A DNA stretch of 64,000 nt, from positions 4,216,001 through 4,280,000 of the forward strand of contig AP026545.1 in the NCBI GenBank assembly GCA_026075535.2, in the 5' to 3' direction. Position numbers and translations under genes: made by a program. Source of the DNA: Tricholoma matsutake (lineage: Eukaryota; Basidiomycota; Agaricomycetes; Agaricales; Tricholomataceae). The notes beneath the pieces were generated by a model. It saw nothing but the letters and a program-made list of their open reading frames with translations, was not told the DNA's origin and did not search any database. Each line of letters starts with the position of its first letter. The stretch's first letter is position 1. Of the stretch, positions 1-20,495 are shown piece by piece.

Positions 1-431
1 CTCATACCCTTACCCCTACCCCTGAATACCCTACCCTTAGGGGTATGGAAACATATAAGGGTTGCCAAGGGTATGGGAGGGTTTGTCAAGGGTACAAGGG
101 TTTGACACAAAATCAACATATTTAGAGCAAAATTCATTTGAAAAGTGTTGATAACTAAGTATTTACTATTAATATCACATATTAATACCTCTTATTAACA
201 TATGAAAGCCATTATCATGTTGGACAATCCCAAAATCTGAATTTAATTGATGAAAATCTTGAATATGAGTCAAAAAATCAAATGATATCCTTACATAAGC
301 ATACCCCTGGCATACCCCTGACTAAGGGTACAGGGGTATGCAAGGGTATGAACTTCCAAACCCCTACCCTTACCCCTCATACCCTTAGCCCAAAAACACA
401 AGGGTATACCCCTACTCCTGCCTTGCCTTAG
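1..431. repeat. GGGTAT/ACCCTTACCCC-rich end of an unidentified element
   Basis: Non-coding. Degenerate short motifs (GGGTATGGG, ACCCTTACCCC, AGGGGTATG) occur at both ends, around 1-115 and 300-425, in opposing orientations, with an AT-rich core between. The unit abuts a gypsy pol fragment that starts mid-domain at about 432, so it probably inserted into or truncated that element. The motif style resembles the ends of the hAT-like elements at 8206 and 62875, but I cannot align it to them base for base. The left end lies outside the window. Confidence 0.45.
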
Positions 432-3192
432 GTGTTGCCTAGATGGGTAAATGACTACAGACAGTTAAATAAGAACATGGTTGCAGACTCACATCCTTTG
501 CCATGCATAGACAACATCTTGAACAACTGCGCAAAGGGGAGAATTTGGGGCACAATCAATATGACAAATAGTTTTTTTCAAACTCATATGGAACCTGCTG
601 ATATACCATTAACAGCTGTGTCTACACCATTTGGGCTTTTTGAGTGGATGGGGGCTGAAAAATGCACCTGCTATACACTAGCGCAGGGTAACTGTGGCTC
701 TGCACCCATGGATCAGAAAAATCTGCCACATTTACCTTGATGACATTGTAATCTGGTCAAACACAGTGGAGGAACACATTAAGAATGTACATATGATCCT
801 TTTGGTTCTCCAGAAAGGTGGCCTCTATTGCAATCCGTGGAAAACACAGCTTTTCCAATTGGAGATCAATTTCCTGGGGCACCATGTATCCATGCGCAGG
901 ATTGAGGCAGACTCTAGCAAGGCAGAAAGGATCATAAATTGGCTGCGACCATGATCTGCTAAAGAGGTAAGACAGCTCTGCAGGTTAGTCCACTACATTG
1001 CCTCCTTCCTGCCACAAATCATGGAACACATGCAAATACTGACGGAGCTCACGACAAAAGAGTACAATAAAAATTTCCCAGATTGGACAGCAGCTCATAA
1101 AGTGGCATTCGAGGCTATAAAGGTGGCTATCGTGAGCTGAGAGTGCCTCACCACGATTGATTTCGACTTGATGCTGGCCCACAAGGTTTTTGTAACCACT
1201 GATGCAAGTGATTTCCAATTGGGTGCGGTACTCTCCTTTGGCAAATCTTGGGAGACAGCTAGGCCAGTTGCATTTGATTCCATGACATTTAAAAATGCAG
1301 AGCTGAATTACCCCGTGCACAAAAAGGAAATGCTGGCGATCATCAGGGCGTTACAAAAGTGGAGATCTGATTTAGTAGGCATCCCCTTCCTCATCTACAC
1401 TGATCATAAAATGCTAGAAAACTTTGATTGCCAGCAAGACCTTAGCCGCAGGCAAGCTTGTTGGATGGAATTTATGTCTCAATATGATTGTAAAATTGTA
1501 TATGTAAAAGGAGAAGACAACTGCATGGCAGATGCCCTTTTGCACACTTCTCTTGAGGTGGAGGAGGTCATGTTGATCCCTTATCCTCCCGAGAGGGAGG
1601 AGACAGTAGCTATTGTTTTCTCTAAAACAGATGACTTGTTCTTGTGTGCATGCCTCATGACTGACCCTAGGACAAATGCAATGGACAGTGATGCAGTAAT
1701 AGCAGCAATGTTGTCGATTGCTGCAGATGAGGAACTACTGGAGACAATTAAAGCTGGATACCTGGAGGATCCTTGGTGCATACGTTTATGGGCAGCAGCG
1801 ATACTTCCGCATGGCATCAGAGACTCTGAAGGTCTCCTATACGTGGGGGACTGGTTGATTGTTCCTAGGAAATCTAATGTGTGTGAGTTGTTATTCCATC
1901 TGGCTCACAATGTATTAGGCCATTTTGGATTTGCAAAACCATATGGATCGCTGCAAGAATCATTTTACTGGCTGAACATGCGATCGATGGGATCTTGAGG
2001 CGGTGTATGTGCCTGGTTGTGCAGATTGCCAGCAGAACAAAGGGACGACCAAGAAACCGATGGGTCCATTGCATCCCCTGCCCATTCCTGATCAATGGGG
2101 GACTCTGTCGCTATTGACTTTATTGGTCCGCTACCAGAGGACGAGGGGTATGATTGCATCATCACTTTCATGAATAGACTTAACAGCGACATGCATATCA
2201 TAACTTCCTGGATGGACATCACCATGGAAGACATGGCCTTGATATTTTTCAATGAGTGGTACTGCAAAAATGGCTTACCACTAGACATCATCTTGGATCG
2301 TGACAAACTATTCATGTCGAAATTTTGGCAAGCGCTACATGGGCTTACTGGTGTGAAGCTCAAGATGTCCAGTGCATACCATCCTCAATCCGATGGGGCA
2401 AGTGAATGCTCAAACAAAACTATCAATCAATGTTTGCATTACCATGTTGAACATAATCAACTAGGCTGGCGGAGGGTGCTGCCACAGGTATGTTTTGACA
2501 TCATGAACACGATTAATGTGTCCACAGGTTTTTCTCCCTTTCAATTGCGGATGGGTCATAGTCCCTGCATAATTCCCCCATTGGTGTCCCTGGGCAACGG
2601 TGTGGTGGAAGATATCCATGCTGAAGAGGTTATCAAGCAATTGCAAGAAGACATTATGGAAGCTCAGGATAACATGCTACACGCTAAAACTTCCCAAGCC
2701 TTGTGCGCTAATGTTGATCACGCTGATGATTTCCCATTTCAGGAGGGCCAATGTGTCGTGCTTTCAACATTGCATAGGCAGCAAGAATACAAGACAAAAG
2801 GTGAAAAATGAGTGGCTAAGTTCATGCCTTGTTATGATGGACCATACTGCATTACCAAGACAGTCCCAGAGAAATCTATGGTTACTATTGACCTACCCAA
2901 CAGCCTGAATACATTCCCCACTTTCCATACGTCACAAGCCTTGCCTTTTGTCGAAAATGATAAGGAACTGTTCCCAGGCCGTGAATTGCAAGAGCCAGGA
3001 CCCATGTTGGTTGACGATGTGGAAGAATACTTTATGGACTGCATTTTGGACAAGCAAAAGCAAGGCTGTGGGGTTCAATACTTGGTCCAGTGGTGAGGGT
3101 TTGGTCCAGAAGAAGACTGATGGCTGCCTGGCCAAGAGTTGCAAGATTGTGAGGCGTTGGATATCTGGCTGGCTCAGAAATGCTCTGGTTGA
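432..3192 (+). pseudogene. Ty3/gypsy pol remnant (RT, RNase H, integrase, chromodomain)
   Basis: Decayed polyprotein of an LTR retrotransposon, 5'-truncated. In order: reverse transcriptase from the palm region with the catalytic YLDD box near 732-743; RNase H with TDASDFQLGAVLSF near 1198; an integrase core with DFIGP (about 2113), ILDRDK (about 2293) and DGASE (about 2392), a D,D-E layout; then a chromodomain-like tail (YLVQW, GFGPEED) at about 3005-3140. The main frame is broken by stops at 952, 1138, 1996, 2809, 3094 and 3118, all TGA, and by a frameshift inside RT near 690-740. It cannot encode a working enzyme. The class assignment is firm. Confidence 0.85.
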
Positions 3193-3321
3193 AGTACATA
3201 GCCTTTTTTTTTGATGACCGGCCAGTAGCTTTTCCCCACTGGGGTTTTTAATGCACCTGCACGTTTTACTTCTTTTTCAAAGTGGGTTGAAAGGTTATTT
3301 CTTTTTTTATGGAGGGGAGGG

Positions 3322-3514
3322 TGTAACCCTGTTACCACTATTTACACATATTTACTGACTAGTGATGTGACATAGAGACAATGCTGACCAAAAACACTGA
3401 ACTAGAAACCACCGTCATCTGTATATACAAAACACCAAAAGACTTCTTCTGCCTGTTCTTCTTGTGCAATCCAAATTAGTGAGGTTACATGTCACCATAT
3501 GACACATCCTTCCA
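3322..3514 (+). repeat. Partial 3' LTR of the first gypsy element
   Basis: A purine-rich tract (about 3311-3321) is followed by TGTAACCCTGTTACC, the expected layout of a polypurine tract next to a TG-starting LTR, downstream of the chromodomain. It stops where repeat A1 of the tyrosine-recombinase element begins at 3515, suggesting that element inserted here. No second LTR is in the window, so the call rests on position and form. Confidence 0.45.
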
Positions 3515-3599
3515 GGTCCCCTGTTAGCCATTCCTCTCTAAATCACTTACTTTCTCACAGTAACTTCACATAGATTCTCTTAGCATAACTTTTGTGTTC
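3515..3599 (+). repeat. Split direct repeat A1
   Basis: 85 bp starting GGTCCCCTGTTAGCC and closely matching 9498-9582, with the shared core TTCACATAGATTCT and TAGCATAACTTT. Similarity ends abruptly on both sides. It forms the left terminus of the tyrosine-recombinase element. Confidence 0.75.
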
Positions 3600-5075
3600 A
3601 AAATTCTCACATTGTTTCCTCATATGACAAGTGAAAGTCATGCCACCTATTTTGGTCAATTGGCAGCTCTCAGAACAAATCAAAGTGATGAAGGATCCAG
3701 ACAAACAAACTCTGCAGATGCGTCAGGAGTTCCCTCAAATCAAACTCTCCCTACAGGATTGTCTGGGGGATTGTCTGATCTCGACACAACAAGAACACAA
3801 AACTGATCCCACTCAGGACCTCCCATCACTGTGGATCCCGAGGAAGACCCATTCTGAGCAAGTCTCATCTAAAAGATGGACTCACTCATCAAGTACTTCA
3901 TGGAGGATAGAACCTCATGAATGGAAGCCCTCTATCAAATCCTACAAGTCTTACATGAAGCCCAGGTCTCTGAATTGGTCCAAAAGTCCACTCATGAACA
4001 GTACACACAATATGTTGACATCATTGCTGCGAAACATAAGGGAGCCAAGCAGTGAGGAAGACATGCTGCAGGAGGAAGTGTATGAGATGAACCTGGAGCA
4101 GGAAATGATGATCCCACTGGAAACCCTGTCTTCACAGGGAGTGGAGACACTGTCACTTCTGGAGAGGCTGAGCAACTCTTATGGCAAATCAGGAGAGACT
4201 TACTTTGAAAGCAAGGCAGATGTAGCTCATCAAGTTCTGCCAGCTCAGGAAGTGAATCATGCAATGGAGGAGGAGAAGGCGAGTCCAACAAGAAGAAGTG
4301 AATCTATCAGTCCCAACTGCCTTGGTATGCGACTGAGGTTGAAGCTCAATCCAAAGAGTTGGATGAAAGCAGAAAACTCACCCAGGAAACACTCACTACC
4401 ATTCAAAAGGATCTTGTGTTCACTGAATGAGAGATTAGAAGAGCGACTTCAGTACCACAGGGAATCCCAGAGTCTGAGTGGCAACACATCTTCAAAGAAG
4501 AAGCCATTAACCTCAATGTCATCCTCAGCAACCTCCATCACATTGCCCCTCCTAAGGAGAATGTGGGATGTGTCAGAACAACAGAAATTTCTCTTGGAAA
4601 AACAGATTCTGCTCAAAAAGTCCAAACAAGTGGTGATTGGACTGTTGCCTGGCACTCTGCTTTGAAAGCAACCTCATACATCTTTCCACACTGATCAGAG
4701 GAGTTGTGTTGGTGGGGAGACTACATGGCCTCAGAGTTCTCTGCAAAGCATGTCAACTCACACCACAAACTCATCACCTTCGACAGAGCTGTCCAAGCAA
4801 TGGTGGGCAGAGGACAGTCAATCATACTCACCAATCAAGACCATTTCACATTCTTGTACTTCACCTACCTTCTACCTGATGGAATCCAAGGGGAACAAAG
4901 TGGCAGATCAGGAACCAGTGAACTGCAAACCAAAGAGTGATCTTCCAAAATCTGTAGACATTTCAACAGCAGCGGAGGTTGTCACAGCACAGCAAATTCA
5001 TGCCAATACAGACATGCCTGCCTCAGGTGCAAGCAGTCTGGACATGGACAGGAAAGCTGCACTCAGCAGATCTGA
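3594..5075 (+). pseudogene. DIRS-type gag-like region with Cys/His cluster
   Basis: Read in one frame through about ten stops (nearly all TGA), the region gives a plausible capsid-like protein. A conserved-looking segment runs from QLPWYATEVEAQ (about 4305) to SGDWTVAWHSALKATS (about 4630), then GDYMASEFSAKHVNSHHKLI (about 4720). It ends in CRHFN...CHSTANSC...CLRCKQSGHGQESC near 4950-5075, a CCCH-plus-knuckle cluster typical of gag zinc-binding ends. The longer open frame at 3631-4665 is an overlapping shadow. No product is expected. Confidence 0.6.
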
Positions 5076-5787
5076 TGTACTTTACGGGATGTGCCCAAAG
5101 TACCTCAGATACAACATATGGGATCATGAACAGCAAGATGACAGGGACACAATAATCCACCCTTTCAGTCTAGCCAACTGGACAGAGCATGCAAAACCCC
5201 TACCATTGGTGCCCACACACAAACTATCTAATGTCAGAGCAATGGAAACCATATCAAAAAATATGAATCTGTTTAAAATTATCACACCAATCAGTGTGGA
5301 CAGGTTTGAAAACTTACTTCAATCTCATCCCAATCGCCCTTTTGTCAATTCAGTCTGTCAAGGTCTGCAAGAAGGATTCTGGCCTTGGGCAAATACACAT
5401 GATGAATCTTATCCTTCCATTGTGAACACTTCTTTGGGAATGCCATGAGACTCAGTTGAGAGAGATTTCTTACGAGCACAATGAGACAAGGAACATTCAA
5501 AGGGAAGATTCTCAGGTTCATTTGGATGAGAACTCTTGCCTGGAATGCATGCATCTCCCATCCATGTCATCTGGAAGTGCCATTCTGACAAAATGTGTAT
5601 TGTAATCAACCAGAGTGCAGGTCAATTCACACCTAACACCATGATTGAATGAGAGGATATCAAAGGTTTCCCTTTGGACAACATGAGGCATCTTGGAGCA
5701 GGGTTACTGGCGAGACACTGAGCCAATCCAAACAGATCATTTGTTATCTTCAAATCCAATGTCTCTGAAGCCTATCATTTACTTCCC

Positions 5788-6936
5788 ATGCATCTCTTGT
5801 GGCAATTCAAGCAGATTGTAACTATCGATGGAGAACGAGATGTTGACTGTGACAACTGCTTCGGTGGTCGAGGATCACCTGGGATCTATATCCCCTTTGA
5901 TGGTCTAGTAACTTGGATTGCTAAGAAAGTGAAGTTAATCCCAGATCTGTGGATGTACATGGATGACTCATTTGGGATTGATGAAGAAAGAAACATGTTG
6001 TGGTATCATCATTATGGGAAGAACATGCCAACCAATCAGGTAAAGCTTCTGTCCCTATGGAATGAACTAGGCATCCCACATGAGTGGAGCAAGCAAATAT
6101 TTGGTAACAAACTCACTGCCATTGGCATAGAAGTCAACACAAATAGCTTAACTCTCACGCTTCCCAGTCAAGGACAACAAGATCTCCTGGAAGAACTCTG
6201 TAACTTCACTGCTTGGTCCGAGAAGAAAAAGGGAACCTCACAGACTCTGCAAAGATGGCAGCAACTCACAGGCTGGTTAAACTGGAGCTTCAATGTTTTT
6301 CCAATGATCAGGCCAGCTCTAAACAGTTTGTATCCCAAGATCGCCAGAAAGGATAAGCCACACATGACAATATGGGTCAACAATGCAGTACATGAAGATC
6401 TCACCTGGGCTACATCTCACCTCTGTGACTCTCTCAGAGTCAGACTACTTTCTTTGGTCTCATAGGATGCCGAAGATGCAGACAAAACCATTTTTTGTGA
6501 CGCTTGCCCAACTGGTCTTGCTTTCTGGTTCCCATCACGTTGCCGAGGATTCTTCTCACCAGTCCCAGTGTATACTGCACAGAACATCATCTTCTACTTT
6601 GAAGCTTTAGCAGTAGCTGGAGCATTTGATAACCTGGCCACCTCAGCAGTCAGTTCATCAAAAATCATTGTCCACACTGACAGTATGAACATAGTAAACA
6701 TCTTCAACTCCCTGCGATGTCTCCCTGAATTTAACCCACTCCTGCAACATTGTGTCAACATCGTCTTGGGGAACAACTTTGATGTCCAAGTGATCCATGT
6801 CCCAGGAGTACAAAATGTAGTAGCTGATGCGATCTCGCATCAAGAGTTTCAGAAGGCATCAAGCCTGGTGCCTGGACTGTCTTTCTCATCCTTTCAACCC
6901 CCACATTTTGACATGATGGGGGCAGTGCAAAAATGA
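5788..6936 (+). pseudogene. DIRS-type reverse transcriptase and RNase H
   Basis: Palm motif MYMDDSFG (about 5953-5976) marks the RT active site. It is followed by the thumb-like region RWQQLTGWLNWSFNVFPMIR, characteristic of DIRS-like rather than LTR-type RT. In the same frame after one stop (6463), IIVHTDSMNIVNIFNSL and VPGVQNVVADAISH give RNase H signatures with the D residues near 6678 and 6826. The upstream RT finger region (5450-5790) is broken across frames. The gene is a remnant. Confidence 0.75.
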
Positions 6937-7912
6937 TTGTATCCCATGTCCATGCACAGCAACCACAATGTGAGCCATGGTCATGGGAATGCCTTGTCCG
7001 AGAGTGCACAATTGCTCTAGGACAGGCCATCGATGTCAGCACCTGGAAAAATTATGGATCTGCTCTTAACTCTTACCTTTCTTTTGTCCGTATGCACAAC
7101 ATGCCTGTCGAACCAACACCTGACACACTCAGCCTCTATATGGTGTACATGTGTCACCATATCAAACCAGATTCTGTTGACACTTACCTTTTGGGTATTT
7201 GTCATCAGTTAGAACCATACTTCCCCAACATCTGTGAGATTCGGAAATCACGCCTTATCCACTGCACCTTAGAAGGATGCAAATGTTTATGAGGATCACC
7301 CACCATTTGCAAATGAGTGCTCACAATCACTGATCTCAACACTGTGTGCATTGTGCACTCCCTCTATCCCATCCATGATGACCTTCTCTTCTGCACCCAA
7401 CTTTGCATTGGCTTCTTTGCTTTAATGTGGTTAGGAGAACTCACCTGGCCAGATGACACACAGCTTCGCAACCCTCAGAAGCTCACCCCTTGTAACTCCA
7501 TTGTCATTGACAACACCAACTTCAGATTCTTCTTGCCTGGCCACAAGGCCGACAAATTTTTTGCAAGGCAACACCATCATTCTCTGTTCAAACCCTTTTG
7601 CATGCAATCCCATCCTCTTGTTCTGGAACTATCTGCACTCCCATGACACTCTATTTCCACTATTGTCTCCTCTTTGGCTCACATCAAATGGTTCTGTTCC
7701 CACCAGATCATTCTTCATCAGATGACTTCGCCAATTCTTCCACAGTGATGTTGGTGGACAGTCAATGCATGCGGGAGGTGCAATGTCTCTTGCAGAGAAC
7801 GGTGTGGCTCCTCACATCATCCAAGGTATCACATGCTGGGCTTCTCCAGCATGGCAAATCTACATTTGGAAACATCCAGTTCTTCTGCAAGCAATTTGAT
7901 GTTGCACTGCTC
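6933..7912 (+). pseudogene. Tyrosine recombinase (YR) remnant
   Basis: The N-terminal core-binding part reads STWKNYGSALNSYLSFV...PDTLSLYMVYMCHHI (about 7035-7170). The central part reads IGFFALMWLGELTWPD (about 7407-7455), where the catalytic-domain entry motif of DIRS recombinases is expected. The C-terminal part, in another frame, reads GGQSMHAGGAMSLAENGVAP then WQIYIWKHPVLLQAI (about 7752-7908), with the candidate nucleophile Tyr in QIYIWK. The usual R of the SxRAGGA box is H here, so the enzyme would be inactive even without its stops and frameshifts. Confidence 0.75.
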
Positions 7913-8205
7913 TTACATCCTGTGTGATGTCACACTTTTTCCCAAATTGCTCGTATCTTTGCTTTTCTTCAACACACAATTGAAATGTACTTGTATCCAT
8001 GGTGCACTGTATTACTATAATTCTTATATATTTGTATCCTCACTCCTCACATCATCGTCATCTCTTTCTCTACTCTTTTCTTCCACTACTCTTCTTCACC
8101 TCTGCCCACTATTCTTTTCTTCTTAATAGGTCTTAGGCATACCAAATAAAATATTGGACCCTTCAGGCTGACCCTTGGGTCGCCAAAGGAGTCTTTTCAC
8201 CTATT

Positions 8206-9164
8206 TAAGGCATGACTTGGGTACAGGTAACACCATGTGTTTCTGCTTATGGGTATGCTCAAGTACGGGTATGGTTTGGATTTCTGTACCTGAGGCAAAA
8301 CCATACCCGTACCCATGGTGTTATGGGTATCATGGTACCAGTCCAATGGTCACATGTTTTATCAAATGACTTTGTTGATCAATGTCAACAACAACAACAA
8401 TGGCTCAACAATGATGACAACTGCTACCAACACGCCCCCCTCATTCTAAATGTGAGTGGGGGGTGTTTTTTCTACTAGGCAACAACGACAACAGCTACAA
8501 TGACAACAACTGCTACCAACATGCCCCCCTCATACTAAATGTGAGTGGGGGGTGTTTTTTCTACTAGGCAACAACGATGATGATCGCTACCAACACACAC
8601 CCCTCATTCTAAATGCGAGCAGGAGGTGTTTTTTCTTCTGGGCAACATTTGTCAACAATGGCCCCCTCTAGTTGACAATGGCTGCAGCATCACCACCACC
8701 ACCCCCTCTCACTTGCAAACGCAAGTTGGGGGTGTTTCTGGGTTTGTTTCACTCGGGAGCGCCACCACATCATGACTACCACCCCCTCTCACTCGCAAAC
8801 ATGAGGTGGGGGTGGTTCTTGGTCTGTTTCTCTTGCAACGGCTGCCACATCATGACTACCACCCCCTCTCGCTTGCAAACATGAGGTGGGGGTGGTTCTT
8901 GGTCTGTTTCTCTCGCAACAGCCACCACATCACCTCCACCACCCCCCCTCGCTCACAAGCATGAGTTGGGGGTGGTTCCTCATTGTATTTAGATATATAT
9001 AGAATTATAATAAATTATTAATGTCATACTCATTGAAACCCATGGGTTTTGACCAAAACCCCCCCATACCTGCAGTAAAACTGCATCCATAACCATAATG
9101 GGTATGGTGTTCACAGGTATGGGTACATGAAATTATACCCAGGGGTTACCCGAGTCACACCCTA
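8206..9164. mobile_element. hAT-like non-autonomous DNA element (MITE), copy 1
   Basis: 959 bp bounded by imperfect terminal inverted repeats TAAGGCATGACTTGGGTA (left) and the inverse of TACCCGAGTCACACCCTA (right). It is flanked by a perfect 8-bp duplication CACCTATT (8198-8205 and 9165-9172). The uninterrupted sequence exists at 9684-9691 in repeat B2, giving an internal empty site. An 8-bp TSD with a TA(G/A)GG-starting terminus fits the hAT superfamily. There is no transposase. The interior holds GGGTAT-rich subterminal DNA and arrays of C-rich/G-rich hairpins. Confidence 0.8.
8420..8980. repeat. Minisatellite arrays of GC-rich palindromic units inside the MITE
   Basis: There are two unit types. 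The first (three copies, about 8421-8650) carries CGCCCCCCTCA...TGAGTGGGGGG and a CTACTAGGCAACA spacer. The second (four copies, about 8690-8980) carries CCACCCCCTCTC...GAGGTGGGGGTGG and a TTGGTCTGTTTCTC spacer. Each unit is self-complementary around a short A/T loop, so each strand can form a run of hairpins. Confidence 0.7.
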
Positions 9165-9497
9165 CACCTATTTTGTCTGCTCCCATCCATGAGAATCAAG
9201 CCATCATACCCTCGCACATTGGTCAAGTTTGAAGCCTGTTTATGCAAGTCCAATGGCAAGCGGTCTGATCTTGTCGTCGCTACGACCCTCTGCCCGCATG
9301 CACACTCCTCTAACCTCTACACTGCATATGGAGTAAAGTTCACGTTGAACTGCTGCACCACGTGCATTTCAAATTCCTCTGGATTTGTCCTTGCACACGT
9401 CATGTGCCAAGACCCCTATTCCTAGGAAGAGAAGAGATTCAGAGACTTTTCCTGTCTCAGGAACTCTCTGCAATCCTCTCACTCTCTCCTAGGTAAG

Positions 9498-9582
9498 GGT
9501 CCCCTGTTAGCTGTTCCTCTCTAAATTACTTACTTTATCGCAGTAATTTCACATAGATTCTTTTAGCATAACTTTCATGTTC
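9498..9582 (+). repeat. Split direct repeat A2
   Basis: 85-bp partner of A1 (3515-3599). It lies between B1 and B2, as the split-direct-repeat model requires. Confidence 0.75.
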
Positions 9583-9627
9583 CCACCACTCCCTCCACTA
9601 GTACTTATAGGAGGCGTACCTCGAGGC

Positions 9628-9741
9628 CCAAATAAAATATTGGACCCTTCAGGCTGACCCTTGGGTCGCCGAAGGAGTCTTTTCACCTATTTTGTCTGCT
9701 CCCATCCATGAGAATCAAGCCATCATACCCTCACACATTGG
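9628..9741 (+). repeat. Split direct repeat B2 (empty-site copy)
   Basis: 114 bp matching B1 without the hAT-like insertion. It ends at CTCACACATTGG, where similarity to B1 stops, and is the right terminus of the tyrosine-recombinase element. Confidence 0.8.
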
Positions 9742-10375
9742 ATGCTCACAAACCTAATGGCAACTCAGCCTCGCCACTTTTGGAGAAAGTGAAGTGACAT
9801 ATCTTTAGGGAAGACATTTTGAAACATTTCTGTGGGACCACAATGTCGTTTAGTCAAATGGCAATTATGATTTGGAGAATGTCACTCATTTCACATGATC
9901 GAGTTGATTCTGAATGAGATCTACCTTAACAGGGTCGACGACTGTACAAATGGTGGTGTACTCAGGGCACTCTTCCCCGATTAGACACCTGAAGAAAAGA
10001 ACTTGGATTAGAGCATATTTGCAACCGTTTCATCAAAAAAGTTGTACAGCCACTCCAGAAATTCACACACGTAAGAGTATGAAATCAACACAAGTTGCGT
10101 GCCGCCTACAAGCTCCCCCACCACATATTATTGTTAGCTCTTCACTGTATATACAATGTTTGAGTAATTCACAAGTATTGCGTGCAAATTGTCCACCAGA
10201 AATATGTTGCAGGAGAGCGGTTTCTCGGGCAAGTCCGAGCGAGGGTGCCAAATGTGATCAAGCAAAATTTGGGCTCCATCATCAAAAATTTGAACCCAGC
10301 TGCAAATAATGCTCTATTGTTACATAAATCATCACGAAAGTGTATTAAAAGTGTACACTACATATTTTAAAGCAA
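9742..10375. other. Intergenic, no gene recognised
   Basis: About 630 bp between the retroelement and the PRP8 stop codon. It probably includes PRP8 3' untranslated sequence near 10376. Small open frames here have no recognisable motif, so I see nothing further. Confidence 0.5.
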
Positions 10376-19663
<9,288 letters not shown>

Positions 19664-20495
19664 TCTATCGACGTCGGATGTGACAGTCGAGAAACTGAAA
19701 GATTTGAGGGCTGATGTAATCAGTGCCTCCTTACATAAATTCGTGCACGGACCTCCTGAACCTCCGTGGTTACAACATTCCGGTCAACGCAACAGCTTAT
19801 CGACCTTGTTTTCCTCAGGACAAAATGTTACCGATTTACTAGTTGCTCGATGCGAGGATTTCAGCTTTGGCCTGGCTCTTAAATCAAAGATTCAAATACT
19901 ACACGCCACTCTGGTTCTCTGATTTCGTGGTTGAACGCACCATACGCAAACGTTCAATGCACTTTCCACACAGCAGCGATAATTGGTATAAAGAACTGAC
20001 ATAAATAGCCGAGTCCAGACTTAGGATGTTCAATGCGGCTCATCATATTCCTAGGAAGGATTGCATACTATAGCTACTAAGCTAGGCTGAAGATCTCGAA
20101 ACCTTGGCGGGGATGGTGTTACCCTGACGGCTCTCGTCAACATACCGGAACTGCGGTCATCGCGCCTAAGCAGAAACTGTGCATGAAAAAGACGGATGCC
20201 TAGCGAAGGAGGTAGTTCCTCGAGCAACCTCCATCCACATTACCAGTCTAAAAGAACCTCGACAGCCGCACTGATTAGTCTACCCCATTCGTTCCATCAT
20301 CACTAGACGAACTTGTGGTATAGGTGTTGAGAGTAATTCGACATCCGAAATCGTAGTTCCATAAGACAGCCGGAGAACCTGAATTGATATACCCGCCCCC
20401 CAGCAATGGATTTCCGTTGCGAGAACATCTCACACCACAACTGAAACCAGTCACGATGAGCTATCTAAGGATGGAAAGGGGGATAATGCCCAGCT
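19664..20495. other. Intergenic between PRP8 and the F-box gene
   Basis: About 830 bp between the PRP8 start (transcribed leftward) and the 3' end of the next minus-strand gene. It should hold the PRP8 promoter. I see no open frame, RNA gene or repeat I can support. Confidence 0.5.

Larger units (their letters stand above)
8142..9222 (+). repeat. Split direct repeat B1, interrupted by a hAT-like element
   Basis: 8142-8205 plus 9173-9222 match the uninterrupted copy B2 (9628-9741) in order, including AAATAAAATATTGGACCC and CTGACCCTTGGGTCGCC. The match resumes exactly after the 8206-9164 insertion and its duplicated 8-bp target. Confidence 0.85.
3515..9741 (+). mobile_element. Decayed tyrosine-recombinase retrotransposon (DIRS/Ngaro class) with split direct repeats
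   Basis: Contains, in order, a gag-like region with a cysteine/histidine cluster, an RT-RNase H region, and a tyrosine recombinase region instead of an integrase. The ends show the A1-ORFs-B1-A2-B2 arrangement: A1 3515-3599 and A2 9498-9582 (both 85 bp), B1 8142-9222 (114 bp after removing a later insertion) and B2 9628-9741 (114 bp). This split-direct-repeat layout is established for Ngaro/PAT-type elements. No LTRs or TSD are seen, as expected for recombinase-mediated insertion. Coding parts carry many stops and the element is dead. Confidence 0.8.

Noticed and set aside
1..425. Telomere-like ACCCTTACCCC repeats
   Set aside because: The motifs are irregular and in both senses. There is no run of (CCCTAA)n, and the same style occurs inside the interstitial hAT-like elements.
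9914..10309. 131-codon open frame next to PRP8
   Set aside because: No motif, no splice partners and biased composition; probably PRP8 downstream sequence or spacer.
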